Origin: Muricea muricata
Lineage: Eukaryota; Cnidaria; Anthozoa; Malacalcyonacea; Plexauridae
Direction: 5' to 3'
DNA length: 64,000 nt
Assembly (NCBI GenBank): GCA_963855995.1
Contig: OY979728.1
Coordinates: 372,001-436,000 of the forward strand
Shown here: positions 52,901 through 63,820 of the stretch, one piece after another
Layout of the letters: each line of letters begins with the position of its first letter
Position numbering within the stretch: the first letter of the stretch is position 1
Translations under genes and position numbers: made by a program
Notes under the pieces: model-generated
Databases searched by the model: none
What the model was told of the DNA's origin: nothing
What the model saw: only the letters and a program-made list of their open reading frames with translations

Positions 52901-53433
52901 GTCTCTTTTAATTGCATAGTTTATGACTGACTGAATGTCTATGGAAATATCGGCGTGTAAAACTAATTTTTTCGCGTTTAACAAGTGAAAGCCAACACTC
53001 ACTGTTTGTGCTACTTCAGTGAATGCAGACAAATTGCCATTATACATTTTGCTAAAAAAATCAACCAAAACGTCTAATGGTACCTCTTGGGCTTGTCCAC
53101 TCGCTGAAAAAGTTTAAAAAGTGGATAGTCCTATGTATAGACATTGTTGTTCTCGTTTAAAATATGCAAATACCAAGTCCTGTGAAGTTAAAGGGTTGTA
53201 AAGTAATGGCATCAGACTGTGTAGCGCTGTGTAGGCTGAGTTTCCAGTCCATTCTTTTGTCTATGTTACACTTATAATACCTCGTCTCCCGGCAAATCAA
53301 AATCCACCAGAGGTATCCCAAGCAATTCAGGCGATACTGGCGCCACAGATTCCGCTGTCTGTTCAGCTCCTTGCCCATTCTCCGCTTCAAAGCTCGTACT
53401 GGGCTGTGTTTCACTTTTTCCAACACTGCTCAT
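38018..53433 (-). CDS. Voltage-gated sodium-channel-like alpha subunit (Nav2-type, DEEA filter)
   Basis: Twenty-two exons join in phase to 1847 residues: 53281-53433, 51578-51705, 50953-51033, 50337-50465, 49576-49677, 49050-49241, 48913-48970, 48596-48730, 47591-47728, 46144-47352, 44237-44431, 43010-43354, 42299-42823, 41728-41901, 41525-41644, 40814-41077, 40517-40570, 40189-40437, 39934-40029, 39367-39526, 38463-39172 and 38018-38344. It has four domains of six segments. S4 helices include [19 protein letters not shown] (DI), [19 protein letters not shown] (DIII) and [20 protein letters not shown] (DIV). Pore loops are TADYWENVY (D), LCGEWIEPL (E), [10 protein letters not shown] (E) and [10 protein letters not shown] (A), so the filter is DEEA. 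The DIII-DIV linker has [12 protein letters not shown] where vertebrates have IFM. The C-terminus has an IQ motif ([14 protein letters not shown]). DEEA channels of the Nav2 group are reported to be Ca-permeable and poorly Na-selective. Confidence 0.95.
39205..39305. repeat. Partial copy of a foldback element (sodium-channel intron 20)
   Basis: AAAAGTGATTTTTAAATTTC and ACTTATCCACCGTTTAAGCT match one half of the foldback element at 49863-50103. Confidence 0.7.
41999..42172 (+). repeat. 16-bp purine-rich minisatellite in sodium-channel intron
   Basis: About ten tandem copies of AGAAGAGGCGGGCGAG lie between the exons at 41901 and 42299. The flanks to 41940 and 42260 are also G/A-only on this strand. 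The strong strand asymmetry produces spurious open frames on both strands. Confidence 0.95.
43405..43980 (+). mobile_element. LINE 3' remnant with long (TAA)n tail
   Basis: The plus-strand frame has [40 protein letters not shown] and FKKQ followed by a stop inside the usual C-terminal block. The 3' UTR has AGCGCATTTGAACATTTTCA, as in the LINE remnants at 10.9 and 21.0 kb. It ends in about 74 bp of (TAA)n. It lies antisense within the sodium-channel intron between exons 11 and 12 and is dead (no RT core). Confidence 0.75.
43897..43973 (+). repeat. (TAA)n microsatellite
   Basis: About 25 uninterrupted TAA units form the 3' tail of the adjacent LINE remnant. The array is perfect, so probably length-polymorphic. 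Confidence 0.95.
44560..44755 (+). repeat. ~25-bp minisatellite (sodium-channel intron 10)
   Basis: Seven to eight imperfect copies of the pattern ATCACATGTGAAATTCATGT follow one another. Confidence 0.85.
44889..45652. repeat. Large foldback element (sodium-channel intron 10)
   Basis: Arms of about 265 bp (44889-45155 and 45388-45652) are inverted copies. Shared blocks include AATAAAGAATTGGAAAAAAA, CATATGAGATTACATGCTAG and GGCGCCTGGACAGAATTGGA. The core is ~230 bp with no protein. Outside the element, a ~110-bp direct repeat flanks it on both sides (about 44770-44880 and 45860-45970, each with AACTCATTTTTGCAAGT). Confidence 0.85.
47952..48192. repeat. Foldback element (sodium-channel intron 8)
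   Basis: TAAAGGCTGCTTTCCAGTTA and the following ACACGTACGTGCACG are mirrored by TGTACGTATGTGTGTAAAAC and TAACTGGAAAACAGCCTTAA. Arms are ~55 bp. Confidence 0.75.
48210..48415. repeat. Second foldback element, directly adjacent
   Basis: TTTTTTAAATGGGAGATATA plus AGAGTTGGGAGTC is mirrored by AAATTCCCAACTCCAG plus AAATATTTCCCATTTAAAG. Arms are ~40 bp. Confidence 0.7.
49863..50103. repeat. Foldback element with perfect 44-bp terminal inverted repeats (sodium-channel intron 4)
   Basis: The left end GGGGCCGGTTGTATCAAAGG is exactly mirrored by the right end CCTTTGATACAACCGGCCCC. Identity extends through TTTAGCTTAAACGGTGGATA. The interior is AT-rich. Confidence 0.9.
50266..50336 (+). repeat. 18-bp tandem repeat next to an exon
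   Basis: Four copies of GTGCGTGGGTACTCATAG-type units end immediately next to the splice donor of the exon 50337-50465 (exon 4). Confidence 0.85.
51231..51345 (-). repeat. tRNA-derived SINE (sodium-channel intron 2)
   Basis: The minus strand reads CTCAGTTGGCAGAACATCGG (A box) and AAAGGTCGTAGGTTCAATTC (B box). The tail is GAATATAGACTCAGAGTAAC, shared with 31229-31352. Confidence 0.8.
51375..51475 (+). repeat. Second SINE copy in opposite orientation
   Basis: GGTTAGCATTCCAGAGGTCG, CAGGTTAGAACCCCACC and the tail GTGGATATACACTGAAAACA match the family on the plus strand. With the neighbouring minus-strand copy it forms an inverted SINE pair. Confidence 0.65.
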
Positions 53434-54562
53434 TAGCATGCAGATTTAAATCACATCTTTAGGTAAACACAATAGAATGCCAAACTTAAGAGCTCCTCCA
53501 GTGATGTGGCTGTCTTTATACCTCGCAACACCGTCTTATTATCTTTCCCAGAAATCTTTCGCCATTGAAAACAAATCCCCAAAAGGCAAAATCCTTTTCC
53601 ATGCACCGCCGAATTAGGAAAACACTTAATCACATTTGATTCATCGCACGTTTCTTTTCAGTAAGACGTTGATAATAACATCACTTTGCACGAAAATCTT
53701 ACTGCATACAATTCCGTCGCTTAAACACGTTCACACATAGAAAACGTCCCAAAGAACTCGTTGTTTATCTCGAGAGAGAGCACGCAGCCTTTTTCCTGGA
53801 TTTCTTGAGCAAATACAAATCGAAGCAAACGTTCGCGTGTATGTGTGTGTTACGTCACGAAATTAACGACGTGTCATATCTCGCGGTCTTGTCCAAGATT
53901 GAAACGGGCTGGGATTTACTTATGTATTTGCGTAATTCATTCACATTTCAATTTGTTATGTAAAATATTTACACAACAGTTCCATTCTCACGGTTCGTTC
54001 AGCCAATCCAACTTTTCAATTATCCCAGAAAAGGTTTCTAATAGTTTCTCTTCACGGGGCCAGAGAACGCTGCAACAACAAAGCCAAAGGTTTAAGGGTT
54101 AATTCTATAGCTACACCAAGGTATTGGCAATTTATAGGTATGTGGTATAGGGATTTTTTTCAATCGTAAGGCCTTTCTTCGGCAAGTTAGGTTTTATCAT
54201 ATTTGAACGGTCTTCGCTTAAAGGGGGTCAAATGAGGTTATTAGGTTAGTTCAAGCGGAGAATAACTTTTTCATATATAAAGCTAGACTCTCATGAATGA
54301 AATACAACCTGTATCTCTGTGTGCGTTAGACGACATTACCTACACTAGTTTGGCAATATTAGTTCAAAATTTGATTGTTCATTTCGTATTTTCAGTCATG
54401 TTTCACGGGTTTTTGTGGGCTGTTTTATACCAGAGGTATCATACAATTTGCGTCAAATATCTGGCGCGCAAACTCCCTTAGAGCCTGGAACGAGCGTCTT
54501 TAACCGGAAGTCACTTTGAAACAATTTATTTGTTTATATTTCTTATTGTCGAATGACAATTT
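53434..54562. other. Divergent upstream region of the sodium-channel-like gene and MOCS2
   Basis: These 1.1 kb separate the start codons of the two divergent genes. They contain a GTGTGTATG-like tract and TTACGTCACGAAATTAACGAC (a CRE-like TGACGT core on the minus strand) at about 53850-53870. No coding exon is seen. Confidence 0.4.
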
Positions 54563-55653
54563 ATGGACGAATTTCAAATTTCTGGAAAGGTTGAGGTATT
54601 TTTTAAAGTTTCTATGAAGTAACTCCGATACTCGCTATTCTTTATCAAAAGAAAGAATGAGAGGGAGAATTATATGGAGAAAAATCAGCCATGCAAAGAA
54701 ATTTAATATGATGCCATGATGGGTTGTCTTCGAGTTAGGATTATCTTTGAATGTTATTGTTTCTATATTGTAGGTGACTATAATATTATTTGCTAAAGCC
54801 AAAGAACTTGCTAACACAGGCCGAGGTGTACTTTGTTTACCAAATCAGGCCAAAGGTCATTTGATTCTCAAAGCAATTATTCAAAACTGGCCAAGGTAAT
54901 TAATGTCTTGATGACTATATAAAACTATCATGAACTAGTCAATGAAATATTTCCATAGATAGAAGAAATATTTCCAATCTTACGAACAAGCTGCTGGGAA
55001 ATTCCTCTTGGATCTTATCTTGTCCCAGGGTTAATTTAACCTGGTTTTGAACAAAGGGCTCCCCAGGGGCCAGTTGTTCAAAAGTCGGTTAGCTTAACCC
55101 TGGGTTAACGTAAAATTTCTTTCCAAACTTTCCAGTAGCTTGTTGATGGTATTGCGAGATATTTTTGAAGAAATCTTGTTTGGATCAATAGTTGTTGTGG
55201 TTTGTAAAGTTTTAAAATAAACGAATATGTAAAACTACAGAGACTGAAACATAATGGGTTAAACTTTAACCCAGAGTTAGTGCTAATCCAGCTTTGAACA
55301 ACTGGGCCCAGGCCGCATTCCATGTAAACTTCACGCCGAAGATATGCCAATATTTACTATTGTTATTTGCCTAATCCACGCCGAAGATCTTCGGTGATGA
55401 GTGCATGGAACGCAGTCTGGAGGGTTTCCAGGTAATTCCCATGAATCCTGCATTTTAAGCAAGGGGGGGCTGAATACTTGTTGATGTGATAGCATGTTTA
55501 ACACTGAATGTATTAATCTTACCATTTAGCCTTGAGGCACTTTCCTCATGTTTGATGCTTGCTTTGAATGAGACATACGTAGACCTTGACGAAATAATAA
55601 ACTTAAAGAATTCTGATGAGATAGCAGTCATCCCACCACTGAGTGGAGGCTGA
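54563..55653 (+). CDS. MOCS2: MOCS2A, molybdopterin synthase small (sulfur carrier) subunit
   Basis: Three in-phase exons (54563-54595, 54774-54895, 55530-55653) give 92 residues. The start MDEFQISGKVE was chosen because it leads in frame into VTIILFAKAKELANTG, which aligns with the first beta strand of MoaD-type proteins. The C-terminus DEIAVIPPLSGG ends in the Gly-Gly that is thiocarboxylated to carry sulfur. With MOCS2B it converts precursor Z (cPMP) to molybdopterin in the cytosol. The stop codon lies 21 bp before the MOCS2B start and in the same exon, so both subunits are read from one transcript, as in vertebrates. Simple ORF scans miss it because each exon is short. Confidence 0.9.
55076..55309. 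repeat. Foldback element in MOCS2 intron 2
   Basis: GGGGCCAGTTGTTCAAAAGT plus TTAGCTTAACCCTGGGTTAA is mirrored by TTAACCCAGAGTTAGTGC plus TTTGAACAACTGGGCCCA. Its ends resemble those of 49863-50103 (GGGCC.GTTGT). Confidence 0.8.
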
Positions 55654-55674
55654 ACTGGAATTCTGGGATATATC

Positions 55675-56980
55675 ATGGGGGATGATTTTATCAAGATAAC
55701 AGAAGATGTCATCTCTATTGAGGAGATGTCTTCCTTAGTCAGCAGTCCATCCGCAGGAGCTATTTCAATATTTGTAGGTAAATAGAACATCAGATTCTAT
55801 GGACGAAACATTCTCCTCATGTAAACAGGGGTATAGACAAGGACACACAGTACAGATAATCACCCTCTCCCACCCCTTATTTAAAGATGGCTACCCTTCC
55901 CCCCTCATCCCACCTGACCCTTACAAATCATAGGTGTACAGTAGCTAACAGCACCAGTTATAAAGCAAGATATACTATTGACAGAAGTTGAAGTCGTTAT
56001 AGGGTTAGGGCATGCCACCCAGGCTTTGACACAAAAGATGAGGGCACATATTACCCACCTCACCAAAATTCTGCATTGTGCATTGCTAGTTATCTTAATT
56101 CTCAAACCTTTAAGGAACAACAAGAGACACATTTAAAGGAAAAAAAGTTGTGAGATTAGAATATGAAGCATACATACCCATGGCAGAGAAAGAACTAGCC
56201 CAAATATGCAAAGACATTCGAAAGAAATGGAATGTCATAAAAATTGCAATAATTCACAGAATTGGGTAAGGGTATGTTTGTGCCATGAGCAATAAACTTT
56301 TCTTATAGTATAATGATATCAAATGCTGAAAATTAATGTAACATGATATTTAATTGGCTCGACATTTTTCCTCAGCCAATCAAATTTCACTAACCTCTTT
56401 ATTTCACTGTAATTGTAGGTTGGTTCCAATTTCGGAAGCAAGCGTAGTTCTAGCTATCTCCTCTGTACACCGCAAAGATTCTTTAGAAGCAGTTGAGTAT
56501 TGTATTGACACATTGAAAGATACTGTCCCAATATGGAAAAAGGTATGGGAATATACTCCAAAATGGTCAACAATTATCCATTAATTTCTCCGAATTAGAG
56601 CTACAAAGCACCTATGGATTGTTGATATGGACAACAGAAAGTGATAAGAAACTTTAAAAGTTAGAAATGGATCAAGAAAATATAAAAGATGTCTCATTAT
56701 CTCTCAGGAAAAGCCTCAAAAATTGTTTTTACTATTGATTCAATGACTCATGACTGCTACTCTCTGTCAGATTGTCCCTCCAAACAATCCATGCATGCTT
56801 TGTAAATGTGATTAACAAATAAATTATTAATCATTTGCGCTACAGTCCAGCTATTTTATACCTATCATATATTATATAATTTATAAACAAATCTATAATT
56901 GATATTTGTGTGTTTTCTAGGAGGTTTATGATGATGGCGAATACTCTTGGAAAGAAAATAGCAAGTCCTGTAAAACTTAA
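55675..56980 (+). CDS. MOCS2: MOCS2B, molybdopterin synthase catalytic (large) subunit
   Basis: Four in-phase exons (55675-55777, 56115-56265, 56419-56542, 56921-56980) give 145 residues of the MoaE family. The start is [40 protein letters not shown] is the conserved N-terminal block. [36 protein letters not shown] and [20 protein letters not shown] follow. The end has [18 protein letters not shown], with the lysines expected in the active site. It transfers two sulfurs from the MOCS2A thiocarboxylate to make the dithiolene of molybdopterin. It overlaps nothing, but shares its first exon with the MOCS2A C-terminus. Confidence 0.94.
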
Positions 56981-57103
56981 ATTCTTTCCAGAACTCAAAT
57001 TTTAAAAACATTGACAATTACTTCATAACTATCGACATATATAAATATTATATACAATTGCAAAGCAAATATAATTGTATGCTATCGTAGTGTTGCATGA
57101 TAC

Positions 57104-60100
57104 TCAACTGTTTAATGTGAGGAACTGTGTAAAAGTCAACACTGTTTCACTGACTTGCAGTTCACTTTGTTCTAGTCTGAATACAAATGTTAAACAGTTA
57201 GTTTCAAGGAAAAAAAGCTAAAGTGTCATGTGTGCAATTCAAAATGATAAATAACTTACTTGGATAAAATCGTTTTTAGCTTTGTTAATTGTTGTTTTTC
57301 TTGATCTGTCATCATTTCTTCCACTTCTTGAATGGCTGGTGAATTGCTATCCATACCCTGACTTTTTAAAGCTAAAATAGTCGCATTGATTTTCTCTGAC
57401 TTTTCAACCAAACGTCTGTAAAATATTGTTAAAACATGCGTTCGCATAAGCTTGACTGACGCTGAATTGATAGATCAGAAACAGATTTCCTTACTTTTGT
57501 TCTTCAGTTTCATAATGACGTCGACATATTAAATTACTAAGGGTCTGAAAATAAACCAAATTATCATTCCCTTTGAATTCAGATTGGCAATTTGCAAATT
57601 AGTGCAGTCCCTGTTACCCTGACCCAACCTGTCAACTTTCCTATTGGAATAAAACTTGAGTGCCGAGACTTGCAGCAATAGCAAGTGCCTTAATAACTTT
57701 GCCAGCCAAATCCCCACAAAATAAAGTCTTACTTTATAACTTCTATCCAGCAGCATTCGACACACTTGGTGAATATTCACAGAAAACAAATAAAATGTTC
57801 TTGAGGGAGCGTAGTCAGTCGCACGAGGCACTTCCTAAAACGAGACAGCATCATTAGCATGACTCAAAATCAATACCTCATCAGCCTATGGAGACCTGCC
57901 AGAGCACTGGCCATTTTTACCTGTAAGTTTACAAACTTTTCAGACAATAAGTTGTACAACAATTCCTTCGCTTCTTTTGCAGGAATCATAACTAGATCTT
58001 CTACCTGTGAAATAGAGAATGAAATCACCACAAATACATTTATGACACAATCTTACGCTGACATATTGCCAGACAGTGTAAGTACTGCAATAAAAAAAAC
58101 AAAGTCATACTTGGGTTCATTTGAAGCAAAGGCCTTTCATGAGGGAGTTAGCAGACCAAGGGCCTTTGGCTTACAACATGAAGTCCATGTTATTGTTTCA
58201 AGCAGTAAAGATTAAAAAATCAAACCTACCTGCTTTTGTTCCAAGTGTTGTTTAAGTAACAGTAATTTGAATATTCTTAATGATTTTGAACCACACCTAA
58301 AATCACAAAGTTCCCACAAGAGTAGACTAGTTAAGACAAATCAGGCAATTACAGAATGAAAGTCGAACTGTACATGATCATAAGTACCTTTCACGAATAA
58401 CAGATTCAATGCTTTGAACACAAACAGATTCCACTGATTTTCTAATATCTGGAATAATAGTTAAGGAAAGCAATTTGAAAGCTTCTTTTGACACCTGGTT
58501 AAGATTTTCAGAGAGGAAATATGAGTCAGCACACGTCATGAATATATATATAGCATATATTTTGATCACCACTTGAAACCAACAAACAAAATGTTGGGGT
58601 AACTCTCTTGTTACACATTTACAAAAGAGAAATGATTGAAAACAATTAATGTCAATGGGTCAATATTCACGACCTTTTTATGCCGTCTGATGCCTTGTAT
58701 GATAAGAAATAATTTTCTCTTCAAGGGAAGGCTGTTCACTAGAAAGAACATGAGATATATTGAGGTTCTGTTTTTAACATATCCTGTTTGTTTTACTGCA
58801 AACAGATTAGGGAAGGATACTGACAACAAACATTCCTCCTGAACTTTCATCAACTCTCGAAACAAATCCAACCTTAATTAAACAAAATAAAATTGAGTAT
58901 AACAAATTAGGTCACAGTGCACAGGTGGTGAAAAACAACCGACAATCGACAAAGTACTACAAACATGATGAACATGGACTTAATTCTCTCCCCCCTCCTC
59001 CCACAGGGTGTTGGGTCAAGACCCTTCCTACACCCCCATCTTACAAACACCCCATAGCTCCTACCCACTTTAACCCCCCCCCCAAACAACCAGCTCCCTC
59101 TCCTACCAAGTTATATACAATTATACCTCATCATCTTGAAGAAGATTGAGATAGCTTTTGGCATCCACATTTTTACCAATTACTGCACGAGACAATTCCT
59201 CATTTATCTAAGAATCCAGAAATGAATGCTACGCTGTAATGTCTCACAGTGTGGTCAACTCATGTTAGTTCATATTTGATTCATGAAACATTCAAAATTA
59301 TTTGACATATGTGGTTACTTTAAAAACTGAAACAGCGTTTGTCTGTGCAGGAAACCCATCTCTTGACAAAATTGTCAACTTTAACATCACTTTTATAATT
59401 TCTGCTGCAGGCTAAAAAATTGATATAATTATATAGTAATGAATAAATTATCACTGCAACAAAAAACATTATAGCATTGCAATGTACATATTTTCATGCA
59501 TATATTTTCAAATTTATGGTGCTTGAGAAATTTATGCAAGTTTATGAGGCTCGATCTGGGGCTTTGTTGTGTTTACAGAGCTATATGGCAGGGTTTTGGT
59601 GGCAAAGTGATTAAACCATTGCCAAGCTTCACCTCTAAGGCAGCATGTATTATACATATTATGTACAATGATTTTGTAGACCCAAAACTTCCACAGAATA
59701 CAAACCTCACCCAACCTGTTCCTCACAGCATTTTCGATCATCTAAAACCGTTCAAGCTAACAATTTTAAACAAGTACTATTCAAGTAATCAAATGGTTTT
59801 ATGACTGCATGAGCAACTATCCAAGACACAACTAACCTCGTTTACAAAATAATGATAAAACTGAAGTATGCTGACTTGCCATAACATTCCACCATCCTAC
59901 AAGAACAAGAAACAACTTACTTTAATTTGATTCTTTGATTGGAATATGTCGGTTAACACACTAGATAGCACATATTAACCCAGACATCCTTTTTTCCATC
60001 CTTTTTTAACTCCAGGTTAAAACGTGGAGTCAACAACTGGTACCAATTCTCTATCTCACATATTATTTACCTGGAAATCAACAAAAACTTGCTCACTAAA

Positions 60101-62067
60101 AATAGCAAAATTTTATATGAGACAAAAGAAATGAAACAGGATTGTTCTTCAAGGAATCATTCATAGTCACTTTCTGCCAACCTACAAACCTGCATTACCT
60201 TCATATTTATACATCTTAATCATCCGAGTTATGCATAACAACATATATTGTACACCATTACTAACCGTTAAATGGTGGGTGCATTAGCACAGTTGGGCTA
60301 GCATAAGGCAAGGTTAAAACAATTCTGGAGACCTGGAACAATGCTGTGACCCACCCTAACTTCACCCCCTAGCAGTGCATGAGAGAAATCACTACTAGTA
60401 CATGTAAAAATGGTTGTTAAGGACCAGCCATTTCAAATTTTGAAAACAAATAATGTGTCCTAGGTTCAAACCGAATAGGATTGCAGTTCCATCTAAAGGA
60501 ATGCAACTTTATAATTATGCTGAACCTACTTGGAACTCTTCTTCCGTTTAGCAGCAGGTCCATCATCATTGGCTGGGGCTTTTCTCTTATGAGAAGCTAG
60601 AAAACAGTCAGCAATCTGATGAAGCAAGTCAAAAGAAACTGATGACAGATGTGAAGACATGGCAATGCTTTAAGCCTGGATAGAAATTATATACTTCTTA
60701 ACAAGTAAATTTGTCTCATATTCAAAGACAACCAGTAAAGATTGTATGCAACTCTCGGTAGGCATCTTGCTTGACTTCTCCATTATCCAAACCCACAGTA
60801 TGCAAATTGCCTAACATCCCGAATGGAAAATATGGCTGTTTTCGGCAAGATCCAAGGTGTACACACAGAAACTCCAAGTGTGCAGTGTGTAAAACTATGC
60901 CAAGTGCACTGAAGTGAGCATATTAGACAAGTAACACTGATCATATTCAAGATATTTATTAAACCAAGTGTGCAAATGTCAACATAACTCTTCCATACTG
61001 GTCCATTGGGTTGTTCCAGAAAAGATCCATCTCCCCATGGAGGAAATTAACAACACCCCCTTCCTGTTCCTAACATCCTACACCGTACAAATTTAAGGTA
61101 TTCTGAGACGATTCCCTTCCCCCCTCTCTGGATGGGGGAAATTTCCTCCGTGGGTGTGTAGTGAATATTTTTTTTGGAACAACTAAACATGGTGTCTTAC
61201 AATATATACGATACCTGCAACATAACCAACTGGTAAATCATATCTGTCATCAAGTTCAACATCAAGTCCTGCTCCATCATCCTCTTTGCTTTTTGACAGC
61301 ACCATTATATCATCTGTCAGGCATCGATTGATCAAATGACTCTCAACGAGTTGTACAAACTGCTTTGCAACATCGTGATAATCAAGTTGGTCCGCCTGAG
61401 ACAAGGCCGGATCAAGCAACCGATTGGTAACACTTGCGACCACGGCAGACATCGTCATTGACCCATGGTGCAACAGTTCCTCGACCATAAGTTCGGCAGC
61501 GTCACCAAACATGACCTTGGCACAATATGTGATCTTTGGATATTGAGGAATTGTTAGGATATTTGAGATGTTGGCATTGTATGTGATTTGTCCCTTTGCG
61601 TTCTTCTGAAATTTGACTAAATTGTGTTGAATCAACACACAGACAGCTTTCTTGATCTACCAGAAAAAAGGTTGAGATAGTTTCTTTAGCAGGGGGGAGC
61701 TTGCCTGTCAGAGAAGTGTGGGTCCGGGGGGGGCTCATTATATCGTAATAATACAGAATGTAACATTAATATGTACATTAAATTGGATGTACGGGGACTG
61801 AAATACACCATATATCTACGTCTTTTGTAAAAATTGAGGCAAAACTTGGATAAATGTACAACAATTTGTGTATTTGTATGATTGTATCGCAATTTGTAGC
61901 ATGTTAAACTTGTACAATACCTTTGATATGGGCAAGCTCGTATCTTTCTTAACACTTGCGATTGTTGTCCATCCTTTTCGTAAAATATTTAACCCAACTT
62001 TTTCAACAATTTCGCCGTAATGTTCTTTCAAAATGTGCGAAGCCAAACGAAGCTGGGTGGCCGACAT
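57104..62067 (-). CDS. POLR3C: POLR3C, RNA polymerase III subunit RPC3 (RPC62)
   Basis: Fifteen in-phase exons give 519 residues (human about 534): 61921-62067, 61215-61656, 60530-60596, 60071-60095, 59837-59896, 59319-59411, 59127-59207, 58821-58872, 58388-58448, 58230-58296, 57921-58004, 57733-57834, 57495-57544, 57260-57415 and 57104-57176. The start MSATQLRLASHILKEHYGEI fits the family; an in-frame ATG at 62097 is upstream. Winged-helix repeats follow, e.g. KKAVCVLIQHNLVKFQ and AELMVEELLHHGSMTMSAVV. The acidic/Lys-rich linker HKRKAPANDDGPAAKRKK lies mid-protein. VEDLVMIPAKEAKELLYNLL, DYAPSRTFYLFSVNI and a C-terminal coiled region (RRLVEKSEKINATILALKSQ) close it. RPC3 sits with RPC6 and RPC7 in the Pol III initiation subcomplex in the nucleus. 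Confidence 0.95.
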
Positions 62068-62394
62068 GTTGTCGCGTGATAACACGAAGCCTGGCACTAG
62101 TCTTGTGTCTGGCTGTCAATTCTTTTGTTTTCTCTATTATACTTGGAACCATTCTGATTCTGATCAAATAAAGGTAATTATCGTACTTTGGAGTGCTCTA
62201 GAGCGCTCAGTAATTTAACAAAGAAAAATAATGCTTTATCAGTCTGTTGAAATTTAATCCCATTTGGGAAATTTACGTTAAGTAGTGAAAATTAATGCAT
62301 CTTATTAACCTCGTTGATTGTTTCTCGTGACAGATCGGTGATTAATGGAATTTTCCTCTGGGAATTTAATCGGCACAGTTCTTAGCCAATCAGA

Positions 62395-62780
62395 ATCCAG
62401 CTAAACAAAGAAAAATGATATGATAGTGAAATATAACTGCACTGAGATTCCCACTCTCGCCGTGTATAAGCGATAGCTATTAGCTCTTATTCGACTCGAG
62501 TTCATAGAATAACTCTTAAATACTACTACGTTTACTACGTTCAGTTCAGTAAACATCTGCGCAAGGTAATCTGGAGTTAAGCCATTTAAGGCTTTATACA
62601 CCAAGGTACCCTTGGCAATTTTTCGTTGAGATTGGCGATCTTTCCATCTGAGTTTTTCGAAAAGAGTCGATTCTGTACTTATCACAACTTACCGAAGTTA
62701 ACACACAAGCAGCACGATTTTGAAGTTTTCGAGTTTACCAGCCAGAGTGGGTACCACAGCAATCCCAGACTACAGAACAA
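62395..62780 (-). mobile_element. Decayed LINE reverse-transcriptase C-terminal fragment
   Basis: The minus-strand frame contains KLRWKDRQSQRKIAKGTLVY, KALNGLTPDYLAQMF and SYRLYTARVG. This resembles the LxWLxxxxRxxxxKxxLxFKxLNGLAPxYL block near the end of LINE ORF2, but is shortened and diverged. It is not the same family as the (ATT)n LINEs. Confidence 0.5.
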
Positions 62781-62829
62781 TCATCGAAATAAGGTAGAAC
62801 CAGGCTACTAAATATCATTTGCAATGTTT

Positions 62830-63452
62830 TTAAGCTTTAACTACAAGAAAATCTTGACAGACTTATGCATTTCCCCCATTTTTATTTAAAGGGTTTTTTT
62901 CAGTGCAGATACGTACGGTTTCACTTGATTTCGAAACTTTAGTGGCTTTTAGTGGCTTAGACGCTTATTTATTTTATACTTTGGCATAATAAAAATCAAA
63001 AACCAAATCGAAAGTCAAAATATACTTTTGAAAGATGTAAAAATATTTTTACTTCTATTCTAAATTCGATGGTCGAAGTAACCGAGCAATTTTTGGGAAG
63101 ATTCTATTATTACGAGAGAGGTCTTTAGTATAAAGAGTTTAGAGCGTAATAAATGTGCAAAAACAAAACCAGTTCATACTTTTTCTTACTTTTAGCTTTT
63201 CCCAAAAATAGCTCGGTTACTTCTACCGTCGAATTTAGAATAGAAGCAAAAATATTTTTACATGCTTCAAAAATATATTTTGACTTTCGAGGTTTTTATT
63301 ATGCCAAAAGTATAAAATAACTAAGCATCTAAGCCACTAAAAGCCACTAAGGTTTCGAAATTGAAACGCATGTAACTGCACTGAAATAGCCCTTAAGATA
63401 AAAATGGGGGAAATGCATAAGTCAGTCAAATTTTCTTGTAGTTAAAGCTTAA
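62830..63452. repeat. Large inverted repeat (foldback element)
   Basis: Arms are about 62830-63100 and 63195-63452. The left TTAAGCTTTAACTACAAGAA...GCATTTCCCCCATTTTTAT is mirrored by ATAAAAATGGGGGAAATGCA...TTCTTGTAGTTAAAGCTTAA. Inside, CGAAGTAACCGAGC mirrors GCTCGGTTACTTC. There is no coding sequence. Confidence 0.85.
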
Positions 63453-63569
63453 ACACAAAACAATACGCAAATACACGTGAAAATAGAATGATACGAAATT
63501 TTTACTTGGGTTCTGTACAGAGGGTGTTCTGTGGAAACAGGACGTATTCGTGAAAACATTCGCTCACCC

Positions 63570-63820
63570 CGGCCATAGCAGCCCAAAAAGTGCGTGTAGC
63601 GAGCCGCAAGCGCCATTCAGGAAAGTCATTGTATATGTTATAAATACAATGCAATATAAATACAATCCAAATCACAAATACATAATAATAAATTATAATA
63701 TTAGGAAAATATTAATTTATAATATACATACAATGACTTTCCTGAACGGCGCTTTCGTCTCGCGACAAATTTTACGCGCACTTTTTGGGCTGCCTATGTC
63801 CCGGCATGGTCGCCCACGAG
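63570..63820. repeat. Foldback element near right edge
   Basis: CAGCCCAAAAAGTGCGTG and GCGCCATTCAGGAAAGTCAT are mirrored by ATGACTTTCCTGAACGGCGC and CGCGCACTTTTTGGGCTG. The core is an AT-rich ATAATAATAAATTATAAT tract. An open frame through it is a by-product. Confidence 0.8.

Noticed and set aside
52886..53093. Exon-like stretch ([20 protein letters not shown]) as part of the sodium-channel N-terminus
   Set aside because: It cannot be joined in frame between exons 53281-53433 and 51578-51705, which splice directly in phase 0 and match the family. Left unassigned.
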